A stretch of DNA of 63,580 bases from an uncultured Selenomonadaceae bacterium (GTDB taxonomy: Bacteria; Bacillota; Negativicutes; Selenomonadales; Selenomonadaceae): contig CAJOMO010000006.1 in assembly GCA_905235685.1 (NCBI GenBank), positions 1 to 63,580 on the forward strand, given 5' to 3'. The notes under the pieces are model-generated. The model saw nothing but the letters and a program-made list of their open reading frames with translations. It was not told where the DNA came from and did no database searches. Of this stretch, positions 51,510-59,690 are shown one piece after another. The number at the start of each line of letters is the position of its first letter. Position 1 is the first letter of the stretch. The position numbers and the translations under genes are program-made.

Positions 51510-52336
51510 ACTGCGCTCCGATAACTCATAGATTTTCGATACGCAAAAATCGCCCGCATTGTTTTAAAATCCGGCGCATCGATTATTTTTTCGTTGTTGG
51601 ATAAATCTTCGGGCAAATTTTTATATTCGTCCGAGTTGCTGAATTGCGCCCATTCGTCTTCGAGCGCGCGTATCGTCATTATAAATTTTTCAAGAATATC
51701 ATCAGCTGTTGTTTTATCGTCGTCGTCATTCTGCGCGATAGAATTTTCATTTTCAGCGTTAACATTTTCAAGATTAGAATTTGCGTCAAGATTTTCAGCG
51801 TTGAGATTTTCGTTGGAAAAATTTTCCGCGCCGTCAATATTTGGCAAAGCGTCCAAATTCACGTCGCCGCCAAAATTCGCGCCGCCGCCGCCGCTTAAAC
51901 CGGATTTGAACGCGGCAATTTCAGCGCTGGCTTCCGCTGACGCTTTAATCATTGCTTGAGTAACGGCTTGCCGCGCCTCTTGTTTAGTTTTCGCGGATTT
52001 GAGCGCCGTTTTTAATTCTTCGCGGGCTTCCTCGGCGTGCTTTGCTTTTTTGTAAAGTTTTTCGTCTTTGTCTTTGAGATACGCCATTTCAGTGTTTGAA
52101 AGTTTTTTGCCGCTCATAAGTTTTTGCTTAATCGACGCGATTTTAGCTTTGTCCAATTCGCTGACAGATTTTTTTTGCGCTTGATTAACCTGGTCGAACA
52201 TTGACGCCTTCGCAAAATTCAAATTGCCGTTGGCGTCGACGATTCGCTGTCCGGTTCGGATTTTGTAATTCGCCGCGAAAAGCAAATTTTTCTGCTTGAC
52301 GAAAGAGCCAATTTTCCCTATTGCCGTAAAATCCAT
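51506..52336 (-). CDS. Helical cytoplasmic protein, unknown
   Basis: I do not recognise the family. 276 residues from ATG 52336 with AAGGAGG upstream; the frame runs 129 codons further but without start signals. Charged helical middle (about 55-135, with SELDKAKIASIKQKLMSGKK and KHAEEAREELKTALK), a Gly-rich break (LSGGGGANFGG), then a low-complexity Asn/Glu stretch of repeated ENLNAEN type units, and a helical C terminus. No signal peptide. First gene of the transcript running into the CsoR-like gene and divergent from cheR. Confidence 0.65.
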   Translation of the reverse strand: MDFTAIGKIGSFVKQKNLLFAANYKIRTGQRIVDANGNLNFAKASMFDQVNQAQKKSVSELDKAKIASIKQKLMSGKKLSNTEMAYLKDKDEKLYKKAKHAEEAREELKTALKSAKTKQEARQAVTQAMIKASAEASAEIAAFKSGLSGGGGANFGGDVNLDALPNIDGAENFSNENLNAENLDANSNLENVNAENENSIAQNDDDDKTTADDILEKFIMTIRALEDEWAQFSNSDEYKNLPEDLSNNEKIIDAPDFKTMRAIFAYRKSMSYRSAV

Positions 52337-52427
52337 TTTAAAAACCTCCTTGTCACGAGCAAAAATAACGCCAGTATTCCGTGCAAATTTTATAATATAT
52401 TCGCCGCCGCGGCAAGTTTTTTTTCGG

Positions 52428-52456
52428 TTGAAATTATTTTTCCGCTTTGATAAAAT
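52428..52456 (+). promoter_or_regulatory. cheR promoter
   Basis: TTGAAA (52428-52433), a 17-base spacer, TAAAAT (52451-52456). The leader is about 25 bases with AGGGGGG just before ATG 52488. Confidence 0.75.
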
Positions 52457-52487
52457 ATCGAAAAATCTCACGCAGGGGGGAAAATTT

Positions 52488-53288
52488 ATGGAAGATAAAG
52501 ATTGGGAACTTTTTAAGAAAAAACTCAACGACAAAACCGGAATTGATTTACAGCTGTACAAAGAGCCGCAAATGAAACGCCGCATTGGCAACCTCGTTAC
52601 TCGCGCAGAAATGACGTCCTTTGTCGAATATTTTAACAAGGTTTCAGCGAACAAAGAAGATTTTGCCGACTTCATCGAATATTTGACAATCAACGTCTCG
52701 GAATTTTTCCGCAACCCCGACAAATTCGATATCGTTGAAAAGGACGTTATCCCGTACCTTTTGAAACGTTCGCCGAAATTAAATATTTGGAGCGCGGGCT
52801 GTTCAATCGGCGCTGAGCCCTACACGCTGTCAATTATTATGAAGGAACTCACGCCCAGCACCCGCCACAGAATTTTGGCAACCGACCTTGATATCGAAAT
52901 TCTTGCTAAGGCGAAGAAAGGCGTTTACACCGACTCCGAAATTAAAGCTATGAGCCCCGACCGCAAAGCAAAATATTTCACGAAAACTCCGGACGGCAAA
53001 TTCGCCATTAAGCCCGATATTAAATCCGTTATCGAATTTAAACGCCATAATCTCCTCAAAGATAAATTTGAAACCGGATTTGATTTGATTCTCTGCCGAA
53101 ACGTCGTAATTTATTTTACTGAAGAAGCAAAGGATGTACTTTACACGAACTTTTTCAATTCGCTCAAACCTGGCGGAATTTTATTCGTCGGCGCAACGGA
53201 AGCTATTTTAAATTCGCGGAAAATGGGCTACACTTCGTACAAACCGTTTTTCTATCAAAAGCCCGAAGATTATAAATCGGATAAATAA
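52488..53288 (+). CDS. cheR: Chemotaxis receptor methyltransferase CheR
   Basis: SAM-dependent glutamate methyltransferase. 266 residues: N-terminal helical CheR domain (YKEPQMKRRIGNLVTR, contacts the receptor) and catalytic domain with NVSEFFRNPDKF, SAGCSIGAEPYTLS (SAM site), ATDLDIEIL and LCRNVVIYF. No other chemotaxis or flagellar gene is adjacent, so its receptor system is elsewhere, or it serves a different signalling array. Confidence 0.95.
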   Translation: MEDKDWELFKKKLNDKTGIDLQLYKEPQMKRRIGNLVTRAEMTSFVEYFNKVSANKEDFADFIEYLTINVSEFFRNPDKFDIVEKDVIPYLLKRSPKLNIWSAGCSIGAEPYTLSIIMKELTPSTRHRILATDLDIEILAKAKKGVYTDSEIKAMSPDRKAKYFTKTPDGKFAIKPDIKSVIEFKRHNLLKDKFETGFDLILCRNVVIYFTEEAKDVLYTNFFNSLKPGGILFVGATEAILNSRKMGYTSYKPFFYQKPEDYKSDK

Positions 53289-53310
53289 TTTTTACCAAAA
53301 ACCAAAAAAG

Positions 53311-53347
53311 CCCCCAATCGCCGAAGCGCGATCGAGGGTTATTTTTG
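53311..53347 (+). terminator. cheR terminator
   Basis: CCC..ATCGC at 53311-53321 pairs with GCGAT..GGG at 53327-53338, followed by a T-rich stretch. Confidence 0.7.
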
Positions 53348-53385
53348 TTTTGCCATCATCTATTTTAATTTTTGCCCTATAACGT

Positions 53386-53440
53386 GAAAAAACCCGATGG
53401 TCAGTCGGATCTTTTCATTGGTTACACGTGCTTATTACAT
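53386..53440 (-). ncRNA. Candidate antitoxin sRNA of a type I toxin-antitoxin system
   Basis: Predicted RNA of about 55 bases on the minus strand. Promoter: TTGAAA (53474-53469), 17 bases, TATATT (53451-53446), placing the start near 53440. Its first about 20 bases (53441-53420) are complementary to the toxin mRNA around its start codon (53551-53573). It ends in a six-pair hairpin (53410-53405 with 53397-53392) followed by a U run (53392-53387). Nothing in it is long enough to code. Confidence 0.75.
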
Positions 53441-53445
53441 TAAGA

Positions 53446-53474
53446 AATATAGCACAACGTTTAAAATTTTTCAA
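53446..53474 (-). promoter_or_regulatory. Antitoxin sRNA promoter
   Basis: TTGAAA, 17-base spacer, TATATT on the minus strand. Stronger in consensus terms than the divergent toxin promoter eleven bases away, as expected if the antitoxin must be in excess. Confidence 0.75.
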
Positions 53475-53484
53475 GTATTAAATC

Positions 53485-53513
53485 TTGATTTTTGGAAAAA
53501 ATTTCTTTAGAAT
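53485..53513 (+). promoter_or_regulatory. Toxin mRNA promoter
   Basis: TTGATT (53485-53490), a 17-base spacer, TAGAAT (53508-53513); the start would be near 53520. Back to back with the sRNA promoter. Confidence 0.7.
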
Positions 53514-53559
53514 TAACGCGTTACCACTCCTATACCGGTACGGGAAGGAGGGTTACTCG

Positions 53560-53634
53560 GTGCTTATTACATTTTTGGTCTCGCTCGCGGCAAGCGTAGT
53601 TGGTCACTTCGTTTGCAAATGGCTCGAGAAGTAA
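53560..53634 (+). CDS. Candidate small membrane toxin (24 residues)
   Basis: GTG 53560 to TAA 53634. The peptide is a single hydrophobic helix, LITFLVSLAASVVGHFVC, ending in KWLEK, typical in size and layout of type I toxins and small holin-like peptides. GGAGGG (53547-53552) is an excellent ribosome binding site but can pair with CTCC at 53527-53530. The start region TACTCGG (53554-53560) is complementary to CCGAGTA at 53652-53658, so the mRNA can fold to hide its own start. The upstream sRNA is complementary to the same region. Confidence 0.75.
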   Translation: MLITFLVSLAASVVGHFVCKWLEK

Positions 53635-53688
53635 CGAGGCGGTAACAAAAGCCGAGTAGTTCGCACGCTACGATAAATAATGTGCGGG

Positions 53689-53714
53689 GCTCTGACTTCG
53701 GTTGGGGCTTTTTT
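53689..53714 (+). terminator. Terminator of the toxin mRNA
   Basis: Eight-pair stem GCTCTGAC (53689-53696) with GTTGGGGC (53701-53708), UUCG tetraloop, then six T. The toxin transcript would be about 195 bases with a long structured 3' region. Confidence 0.85.
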
Positions 53715-53737
53715 AAATGTTACAAAGACTAATGCGG

Positions 53738-53765
53738 TTGCAGAAATTTATCGATATGTTATAAT
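53738..53765 (+). promoter_or_regulatory. Flavodoxin gene promoter
   Basis: TTGCAG (53738-53743), a 16-base spacer, perfect TATAAT (53760-53765), about 30 bases before ATG 53801. Confidence 0.75.
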
Positions 53766-53800
53766 GACTTGGAAAATTAAATTGAAAGGTCGTGAAATGT

Positions 53801-54274
53801 ATGGGGAACGCATTAGTTACATACTTTTCTGCAAGTGGCTCGACGCGGAAAGTTGCGACGAAACTTTCAGAGGCGATTGGAGCGACACTGTTTGAGATTA
53901 AACCGGCGCAAAAATATACCGGCAGAGATTTAAATTGGAACGATAAACATTCGCGCAGTACCCTTGAAATGAATGACAGGGCGAGCCGTCCGGCGATGGC
54001 TGAAAATATTGACGTGGCGAATTATGACACAATTTTTATCGGATTTCCAATTTGGTGGTATACCGCGCCTCGAATTATCAATACATTTTTGGAGAGCGGC
54101 GATTTCAGCGGCAAAAAAATTATCCTGTTTGCAACGTCCGGCGGCAGTGGTCTTGGAGATACCGCGGCGGATTTGAAAGTCAGCGCGCCAAATGCCACGA
54201 TTCAAAGCGGCAAAATTTTTAGGAGTACTGTCAGCGTTGACGAACTTAAAGCGTGGGCGAAAATTTATGAATAG
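53801..54274 (+). CDS. Flavodoxin
   Basis: FMN-binding electron carrier or flavodoxin-like reductase (flavodoxin_4 type). 157 residues from ATG 53801; the GTG at 53792 sits too close to AAGG. The phosphate loop is FSASGSTRKVA, and FIGFPIWWYTAPRIINTFLE contributes the flavin-stacking aromatic residues. ATSGGSGLGDTAADL is typical. Overlaps the start of the EAL gene by eight bases, so both are expressed together. Confidence 0.92.
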   Translation: MGNALVTYFSASGSTRKVATKLSEAIGATLFEIKPAQKYTGRDLNWNDKHSRSTLEMNDRASRPAMAENIDVANYDTIFIGFPIWWYTAPRIINTFLESGDFSGKKIILFATSGGSGLGDTAADLKVSAPNATIQSGKIFRSTVSVDELKAWAKIYE

Positions 54275-57257
54275 AAAACTTAAAGCACTCCTGGGGGCGG
54301 CGTTGGTGGCGTGCAATTTGCACTGCGCGACGGTTTTTGGCGCTCCCAAAGATACTCCGGCGGCGGAAATTTCTCCCGAACAAATTATCAAGCAGGATTA
54401 CGGCACGGTGAAAGTCGGCTACATAAAAAATACCGGCTTTCTTGGCGAAGATATTCCCGGACACAGAGTCGGCTACGGCTACGATTATATGGAATTTCTG
54501 GCGAATTATGCGCACTGCAACTTTGAATACATTGAATTTGACGAATGGAATGATTTAATCGCGGCGGCTGAACGCGGCGAGATTGACGCTGCGCCTGGTA
54601 TGCCTGGCGATTATCGGCAGCTTAAAAATATGAAACGCACCGATCACGTTATCGGGCGCTTTCCAATGGAACTGGTAATTTCGCACGAAGGCGTTAAACC
54701 GCATATGAAAATCGCCAATACGCCCGCGAATTATCAAGTTCCTGGGCTTGAGCCGGTTGCTAAGGGCGAAGGCTTTACCTACGAAATGATTATGTATCCG
54801 ACTTTCGCGCAGGCAATGGACGCTTTTAAAAAGGGCGAAGTCGACGGCTACGTTGGACCTATGCTAAGCCCGAAGGAAAACCGAAATATTTTGGCGCTGT
54901 TCGACCGGCAAAGTTACCGGCTTTTGGTTAGAAATGACAAGCCGGATTTATACACGCGCTTAAATTTCGCAATGGATCAAATGCTGTTAAATCAGTCGAA
55001 CATTCGCGATAAGCTTAACGATAAATATTTGCGCACGGACGGTTTCCCGCTTATTCTCAGCAAGGAAGAGCGCGAATTTCTTGCTAAACGAAAAAAATTG
55101 CGCGCGACGATTTTTATGTACCAGCAGCCCTACGCTTACAACAACAACAAGGGTGAACTGGTCGGCGTTATGCCGGAAATTATTAATCGTATTTCGCGAG
55201 ATTTGGGCGTCGAAATTGAGATTATCAATAGCGATACTACAGATGATTCTCACGCTTTCGCTCAAACTATCAGCAAGTCTCACGATTTGATTCAAAACGG
55301 CGATATTGATTTTGTTGTGGATATTGTTTGCGACCACAGCGCGGCGGGTTATTTGGATTTGAAACCTACGCAGTCCTATTTAACGACGGATTATGTACCG
55401 GTGACTCGCGCAGGTTACGTTGAAGATCCTTCGTCCAAGCCGATTGTGGCGTGCGTCAAAGATATGTTTTACACCAAGGCGTTCATTGAGCCGAATTATC
55501 CCGAAGATAAGCTTTTGTACGTCCCGACGCTTGACGAGGCTATGATAGCTGTTAATAATGGGCGCGCTGATATTGCCTACGTCCACAGAAACGCCGTGAC
55601 GTCCTTAATGGAAGAAACTGATACTTATTCGCTTGAGGCGCGCTCAGAATCCGTTTACGAAGAGCCGCTCAGCCTTGGCGTCTATGCAAATGACGACCCT
55701 ATTCTTTGGCATATTCTCAACAAGGAAATTAACCACATTGACACTGATTGGATAATCGACCTGCTGAATAAACACCAAAAAACTGAAGTTACAATCACGC
55801 CGCGCTATCTGGTTTATCACCATCCGCTTAGAGTTTTCGCGGTGCTGGTTTTGATTGCCTCGGCGATTGGCGGATTTATCATTTATAGAAACCGCATGAA
55901 GCAGAAACATTTTGAATTGGTTGAGCATATGGCGTACACCGATTTAAGGTACAATCTGCCAAATATCCCGTGGCTGGAGCGCGAAGTTCCAAATAAGCTT
56001 GAAGATCTTGAAAATACGCGTCCGGAAGTCCAAACTTTCTTCACGGTGTTCTCTATGTCCAGCAACGCCATGGTTACGAAAGACGCCGGTCACCGTATGA
56101 TTGATCAAAGATTTTTGGATATGGCTAAGGATCTTTCTAACGACGAACACGTGATTTACACCGCGGCGGGTATCGATATCGAGCATTTGATTTGTTACTG
56201 CACTGCCGATAGCGTTGACGATTTAAAGGCGTGGGCGACTGAGATTATTCAGAAATACAGCCAAATGGACACTGCTGACGCCAATTCTAAACTCGTTCTG
56301 CACACTCGCGCAGGTATCAGCCCCTACAATCATTCAATGTACGTTCAGCAGGCTGTTGACCGCGCTATTACCGCTTGCCACCAAAATTCCGGCGACGTCA
56401 ATGTTTTCGACGAAAAAATGGAAGAAAGCCTTAGCATTCAGCACACGATTGAGAGCCGTATGGAGCAGGCTTTGAAGGACGGCGAATTTAAAGCGTTTTA
56501 TCAGCCGAAATATGACATTCGGACGGGGCGGCAAATCGGCGCAGAGGCGCTTGTTCGTTGGATTAGCCCCGAACTCGGATTTATGCCGCCTGGTAAATTC
56601 ATTCCGCTTTTTGAGCAAAATGGCTTTGTTATTCCGGTAGATCATTATCTTTTGGAGAAAACTTGTCAGCTGCAACGTGAGCGTCTTGACGCGGGCAAAG
56701 AAGTTGTTCCAATTTCCGTCAATCAGTCGCGCCTTCATATGATTGCTGAGGAAGGTTACCTTGACAAAATGCGCGCCGTCGTCAAAAAATATAATCTGCC
56801 GCCTGGTTTGATTGAGCTGGAAGTTACCGAAACTGTCTTTGGCGATTTTGACGCCAAGGCGGGTATGAAAACTGCTGAAGAAATTATCAAGGAACTGCAC
56901 GCAATGGGTTTCAGCATTTCGGTAGATGATTTTGGCTCTGGATATTCAAGTTATACTATGCTTGGCAATTTACCATTCGATGTTCTAAAAATAGACAGAA
57001 GCATATTGGTTGGTGCAGATACATCTGAAAAAATGCGCACAATTCTTGCCAATGTTATAAATTTAGGAAATTCACTTGGAATGAAAGTAATTACAGAAGG
57101 CATTGAAACATTGGAGCAAGAACAACTTTTACTCAAATTAGGGTGTGTTTTTGGACAAGGTTTCAAAAATTCTAAGCCCTTGCCAGTTGATGACTTCATA
57201 AAATTTTTTGAGCAACGCAACGCTGAAATTGACGCGGCTGAAGCAGCTCACGCATAA
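54267..57257 (+). CDS. c-di-GMP phosphodiesterase (EAL) with tandem solute-binding sensor domains
   Basis: 996 residues. Signal peptide (about 1-26), two SBP-bac-3-type periplasmic domains (about 40-270 and 280-520, LRATIFMYQQPYAYNNNKGE opening the second), a membrane helix (about 533-553), a degenerate GGDEF-like region without the GGDEF signature (about 570-715), and an EAL domain (about 735-975) with EALVRW, VNQSR, ELEVTE, DDFGSGYSS, KIDR and EGIE. The motif QGF follows in GCVFGQGFKNSKP. Probably active; senses a small ligand and lowers c-di-GMP. Codons of about 56930-57195 (many ATA, ACA, TTA, GGA, TCA) are unlike the rest of the gene, suggesting replacement of that segment. Confidence 0.92.
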   Translation: MNRKLKALLGAALVACNLHCATVFGAPKDTPAAEISPEQIIKQDYGTVKVGYIKNTGFLGEDIPGHRVGYGYDYMEFLANYAHCNFEYIEFDEWNDLIAAAERGEIDAAPGMPGDYRQLKNMKRTDHVIGRFPMELVISHEGVKPHMKIANTPANYQVPGLEPVAKGEGFTYEMIMYPTFAQAMDAFKKGEVDGYVGPMLSPKENRNILALFDRQSYRLLVRNDKPDLYTRLNFAMDQMLLNQSNIRDKLNDKYLRTDGFPLILSKEEREFLAKRKKLRATIFMYQQPYAYNNNKGELVGVMPEIINRISRDLGVEIEIINSDTTDDSHAFAQTISKSHDLIQNGDIDFVVDIVCDHSAAGYLDLKPTQSYLTTDYVPVTRAGYVEDPSSKPIVACVKDMFYTKAFIEPNYPEDKLLYVPTLDEAMIAVNNGRADIAYVHRNAVTSLMEETDTYSLEARSESVYEEPLSLGVYANDDPILWHILNKEINHIDTDWIIDLLNKHQKTEVTITPRYLVYHHPLRVFAVLVLIASAIGGFIIYRNRMKQKHFELVEHMAYTDLRYNLPNIPWLEREVPNKLEDLENTRPEVQTFFTVFSMSSNAMVTKDAGHRMIDQRFLDMAKDLSNDEHVIYTAAGIDIEHLICYCTADSVDDLKAWATEIIQKYSQMDTADANSKLVLHTRAGISPYNHSMYVQQAVDRAITACHQNSGDVNVFDEKMEESLSIQHTIESRMEQALKDGEFKAFYQPKYDIRTGRQIGAEALVRWISPELGFMPPGKFIPLFEQNGFVIPVDHYLLEKTCQLQRERLDAGKEVVPISVNQSRLHMIAEEGYLDKMRAVVKKYNLPPGLIELEVTETVFGDFDAKAGMKTAEEIIKELHAMGFSISVDDFGSGYSSYTMLGNLPFDVLKIDRSILVGADTSEKMRTILANVINLGNSLGMKVITEGIETLEQEQLLLKLGCVFGQGFKNSKPLPVDDFIKFFEQRNAEIDAAEAAHA

Positions 57258-57295
57258 AAAAATACCGCACGAATAATCGCACGGTTTAAAAATCA

Positions 57296-57325
57296 GAGTC
57301 GGTAAAATCGCCGGCTCATTTTTTT
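57296..57325 (+). terminator. Terminator of the flavodoxin-EAL operon
   Basis: GAGTCGG (57296-57302) pairs with CCGGCTC (57311-57317), eight-base loop, then seven T. The T run overlaps the stop region of the convergent HNH gene. Confidence 0.8.
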
Positions 57326-57956
57326 ATTTAGCATTTTGATAAGATTTTCCCAAAACAATTTTTTCAATTACTGATCTACTTACACCAAAATGTCGAGCTA
57401 AAGCTGCTTGTCCAAATTCAGGATGACGCGGTATATAAACATCTCTACAGTATAGCGCTTGTTCATTGGTAAGCTTTGCGAGACAATTATCTTCGCCTTG
57501 ACTTACTTTTGCCAATTCCATTTGAAGCGCGCGGCGTCTATTTTCAGAACTGGTAACCCACTGCAAATTTCCAACAGAATTATCAAATTTCATACCAAAA
57601 CGATGGTCAACTTGCGGCAAATTGTCCGGATTCGGAATAAACGTCTGCGCGACCAAAACATGAACCAGATGAATTTTGCTCATTCCATTTTTTAAAAGAT
57701 GCACTCTCAAGTAACCATTTTCTGATAAAATCGGCGTTTTAATTTTCACTTCGCCATTTTTAAAACTTTTTGTGCGACCGTAAGTTGATTCTTGATAATC
57801 TCCTTCGTAACCGGCAATCCACGCCCAAATTTCGCCGTCCAAATCCTCCAGCGTAAACGGATAATGCGCAATCCAAGCCTGGTACGCTGGAAGATATTTT
57901 TCGCGGTAAATTTTTTGTTTTCGAGCTTTGGCTTTGATTTTTTGCTCGTCAGTCAT
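57324..57956 (-). CDS. Free-standing HNH homing-type endonuclease (NUMOD4 plus HNH)
   Basis: 210 residues from ATG 57956 (GGAGTGG upstream; earlier in-frame start at 57998 is weaker). NUMOD4-like motif EIWAWIAGYEGDYQESTYGRTKS (positions about 42-64), HNH core with IHLVHVLVAQTFIPNP, QVDHRFGMKFDNSVGNLQWVT and NRRRA, then a C-terminal helix-turn-helix-like part (PEFGQAALARHFGVSRSVIEK). This build is that of phage and intron-type mobile endonucleases. The 3' half has foreign codon use (ATA, AGA, GTA). Single gene, convergent with the EAL gene, whose own 3' part is atypical. Confidence 0.88.
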   Translation of the reverse strand: MTDEQKIKAKARKQKIYREKYLPAYQAWIAHYPFTLEDLDGEIWAWIAGYEGDYQESTYGRTKSFKNGEVKIKTPILSENGYLRVHLLKNGMSKIHLVHVLVAQTFIPNPDNLPQVDHRFGMKFDNSVGNLQWVTSSENRRRALQMELAKVSQGEDNCLAKLTNEQALYCRDVYIPRHPEFGQAALARHFGVSRSVIEKIVLGKSYQNAK

Positions 57957-57981
57957 AATAAACCACTCCTTGACAATAGTC

Positions 57982-58020
57982 GCCGAATGGTTTATCATAG
58001 AATGAACCTAACCACTCGGC
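57982..58020 (-). repeat. Inverted repeat upstream of the HNH gene
   Basis: Arms GCCGAATGGTT (57982-57992) and AACCACTCGGC (58010-58020) with one mismatch and a 17-base centre. A related half-site AACCACTCC lies at 57961-57969, over the ribosome binding site. It could be an operator bound by the endonuclease's C-terminal HTH or a recognition site. Confidence 0.5.
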
Positions 58021-58093
58021 GCGGTAGAATTCTCGACAAGAAAATCTTACCACAGTCAAGCGATTAGGTCAAATTTTTTTATGCAAAATTTAA

Positions 58094-59632
58094 TTAGACA
58101 ATCTGCAGAGCCTTGAAAATGGGCAGGCGTTTATCGAGAAATTCGCGCGCCATATTTTTGCATTCGTCAATGTTTTCTTCGGACGTCTCAAGCATTTTTC
58201 CTTGTTTGACAAGAGATTGACCTTGAGTCCGCAAAATTTCCCAAATTTCCTCGGCAAGAGCGTCAACAGATTTGTTGCCATTCGCCACGGCGGAAATGAA
58301 CAGCTGATCAAAACGCGTTGCAGTAACGCCGCCGCCCAAAACCGGACTTGCCAAAAAAATAATTTCGCCGGAATTTTCGGCGCGCCTGCAAAAATATTTA
58401 TTCAGCGCGTCACAACGCGGCTTGACAATTTCAACGACGTCTTCAGTTTGACACGGCGAAATCGCGCCGTTGTGCGTCAAAATTATCAGCAACTGTTCAA
58501 GATTCGTGCGGGAAACTTCCGGATTCTGTTTGATAAATTCGCGGAAAGTTTTTGGGCGGTAATTGTGCTTAACCAAATGACTGTAAATTTTATCGCAAAG
58601 CTCCTGCGCCAAAGTAATTTCGCCAATGCCAACATTGATTTTCGTTGAAAAAGGATTCGTGCTGAGCAAAACAAATGGCGTATCCATAAGCCGCTCGGCG
58701 CGTTCGAACACAGAAATTTTCCGCAAGCCGCGCACAAAAATATCTTTTCGGAACTGCCGATTCAAAAAATAATCCTTAATCTGTTCGCGCATAACCGGAT
58801 GTTCAATCTGATTCAAAAATTCGTGAGCGTCCGCCGGTATCGTCAAATGCACAAACGCCTCGATAAGTTCAGACGTGCAGGCGAAATCCAATTTTGCGGA
58901 TTCCAAAATCTCCGCAACTTCGCTGAAATACATGCAAATCCAATCGCGATTAAAATATTCGTGGGCAAGATAATCGTGGTCGTGTTTGCGCGTGTTTTCA
59001 AAAATGCTCTTGACGTCGGGAACGCGGCGAAAATACATCGGATTTTTTTCAAGAAGTTCCGCAGTAAATTTCATAGCCTCTTCGATACGCTCATAAGTCT
59101 TGCTGCTTTTTTGGGCGTATTTGTCATGGAGAATAAAAATTTCGCGCAGAGGAGCGGCGGGCGACCAGCCTGGATAACAATTGTAGCTGTTGTAAAAAAC
59201 GCCGCCAGGTTTTAAAAATTTCCGCGCAAATTCGACAATGTGATTTTGATTTTCAGTACTAATCCAAGACCAAATCCCATGAAGGCTGATTGAGTCGAAC
59301 TGCGGCAAATCTGCGCGATTGAGCATTTCTTCAAAGCTGTTGTCAAAAAAATTCGCGCCGCAACCGGACGCATTGCAAAGCTCATTGGCGTGGGCGGCGT
59401 GCGCCGGATTAAAATCTGTGCCGAAATATTTTCCCAAATTCGCGGCGGCGTGAATATTAATCGAAACGCCCTGCCCAAATCCCAATTCGCAGTGATTGTC
59501 GGACGCCTGCGCGACGGGCGCGGCATAACCATTCACAAGCAGACAAAATTTCTGGAAAACCGGACTAATCTCACGGTAATAACCGTAAGTGTAAGTCGAT
59601 TCGGTAAAATAACCGTCATTCCAAGAATTCAT
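58094..59632 (-). CDS. SAM-dependent methyltransferase with regulatory domain
   Basis: 512 residues. N-terminal class I methyltransferase: CELGFGQGVSINIHAA (SAM loop, about 48-63), YFGTDFNP and LHGIWSWIS. The following part matches the methyltransferase-regulatory domain (with YNCYPGW, DYLAHEYFN and a winged-helix-like region). Substrate unknown; relatives occur with surface polysaccharide or flagellin glycosylation genes. No operon partner: 58 bases from the PBP gene with its own spacing, though the same orientation. Confidence 0.85.
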   Translation of the reverse strand: MNSWNDGYFTESTYTYGYYREISPVFQKFCLLVNGYAAPVAQASDNHCELGFGQGVSINIHAAANLGKYFGTDFNPAHAAHANELCNASGCGANFFDNSFEEMLNRADLPQFDSISLHGIWSWISTENQNHIVEFARKFLKPGGVFYNSYNCYPGWSPAAPLREIFILHDKYAQKSSKTYERIEEAMKFTAELLEKNPMYFRRVPDVKSIFENTRKHDHDYLAHEYFNRDWICMYFSEVAEILESAKLDFACTSELIEAFVHLTIPADAHEFLNQIEHPVMREQIKDYFLNRQFRKDIFVRGLRKISVFERAERLMDTPFVLLSTNPFSTKINVGIGEITLAQELCDKIYSHLVKHNYRPKTFREFIKQNPEVSRTNLEQLLIILTHNGAISPCQTEDVVEIVKPRCDALNKYFCRRAENSGEIIFLASPVLGGGVTATRFDQLFISAVANGNKSVDALAEEIWEILRTQGQSLVKQGKMLETSEENIDECKNMAREFLDKRLPIFKALQIV

Positions 59633-59690
59633 AAAAAAAATTCCTCCAAAAAATTTTTTGCCAATTATAATCAGCGGAAATTACTTCCTG

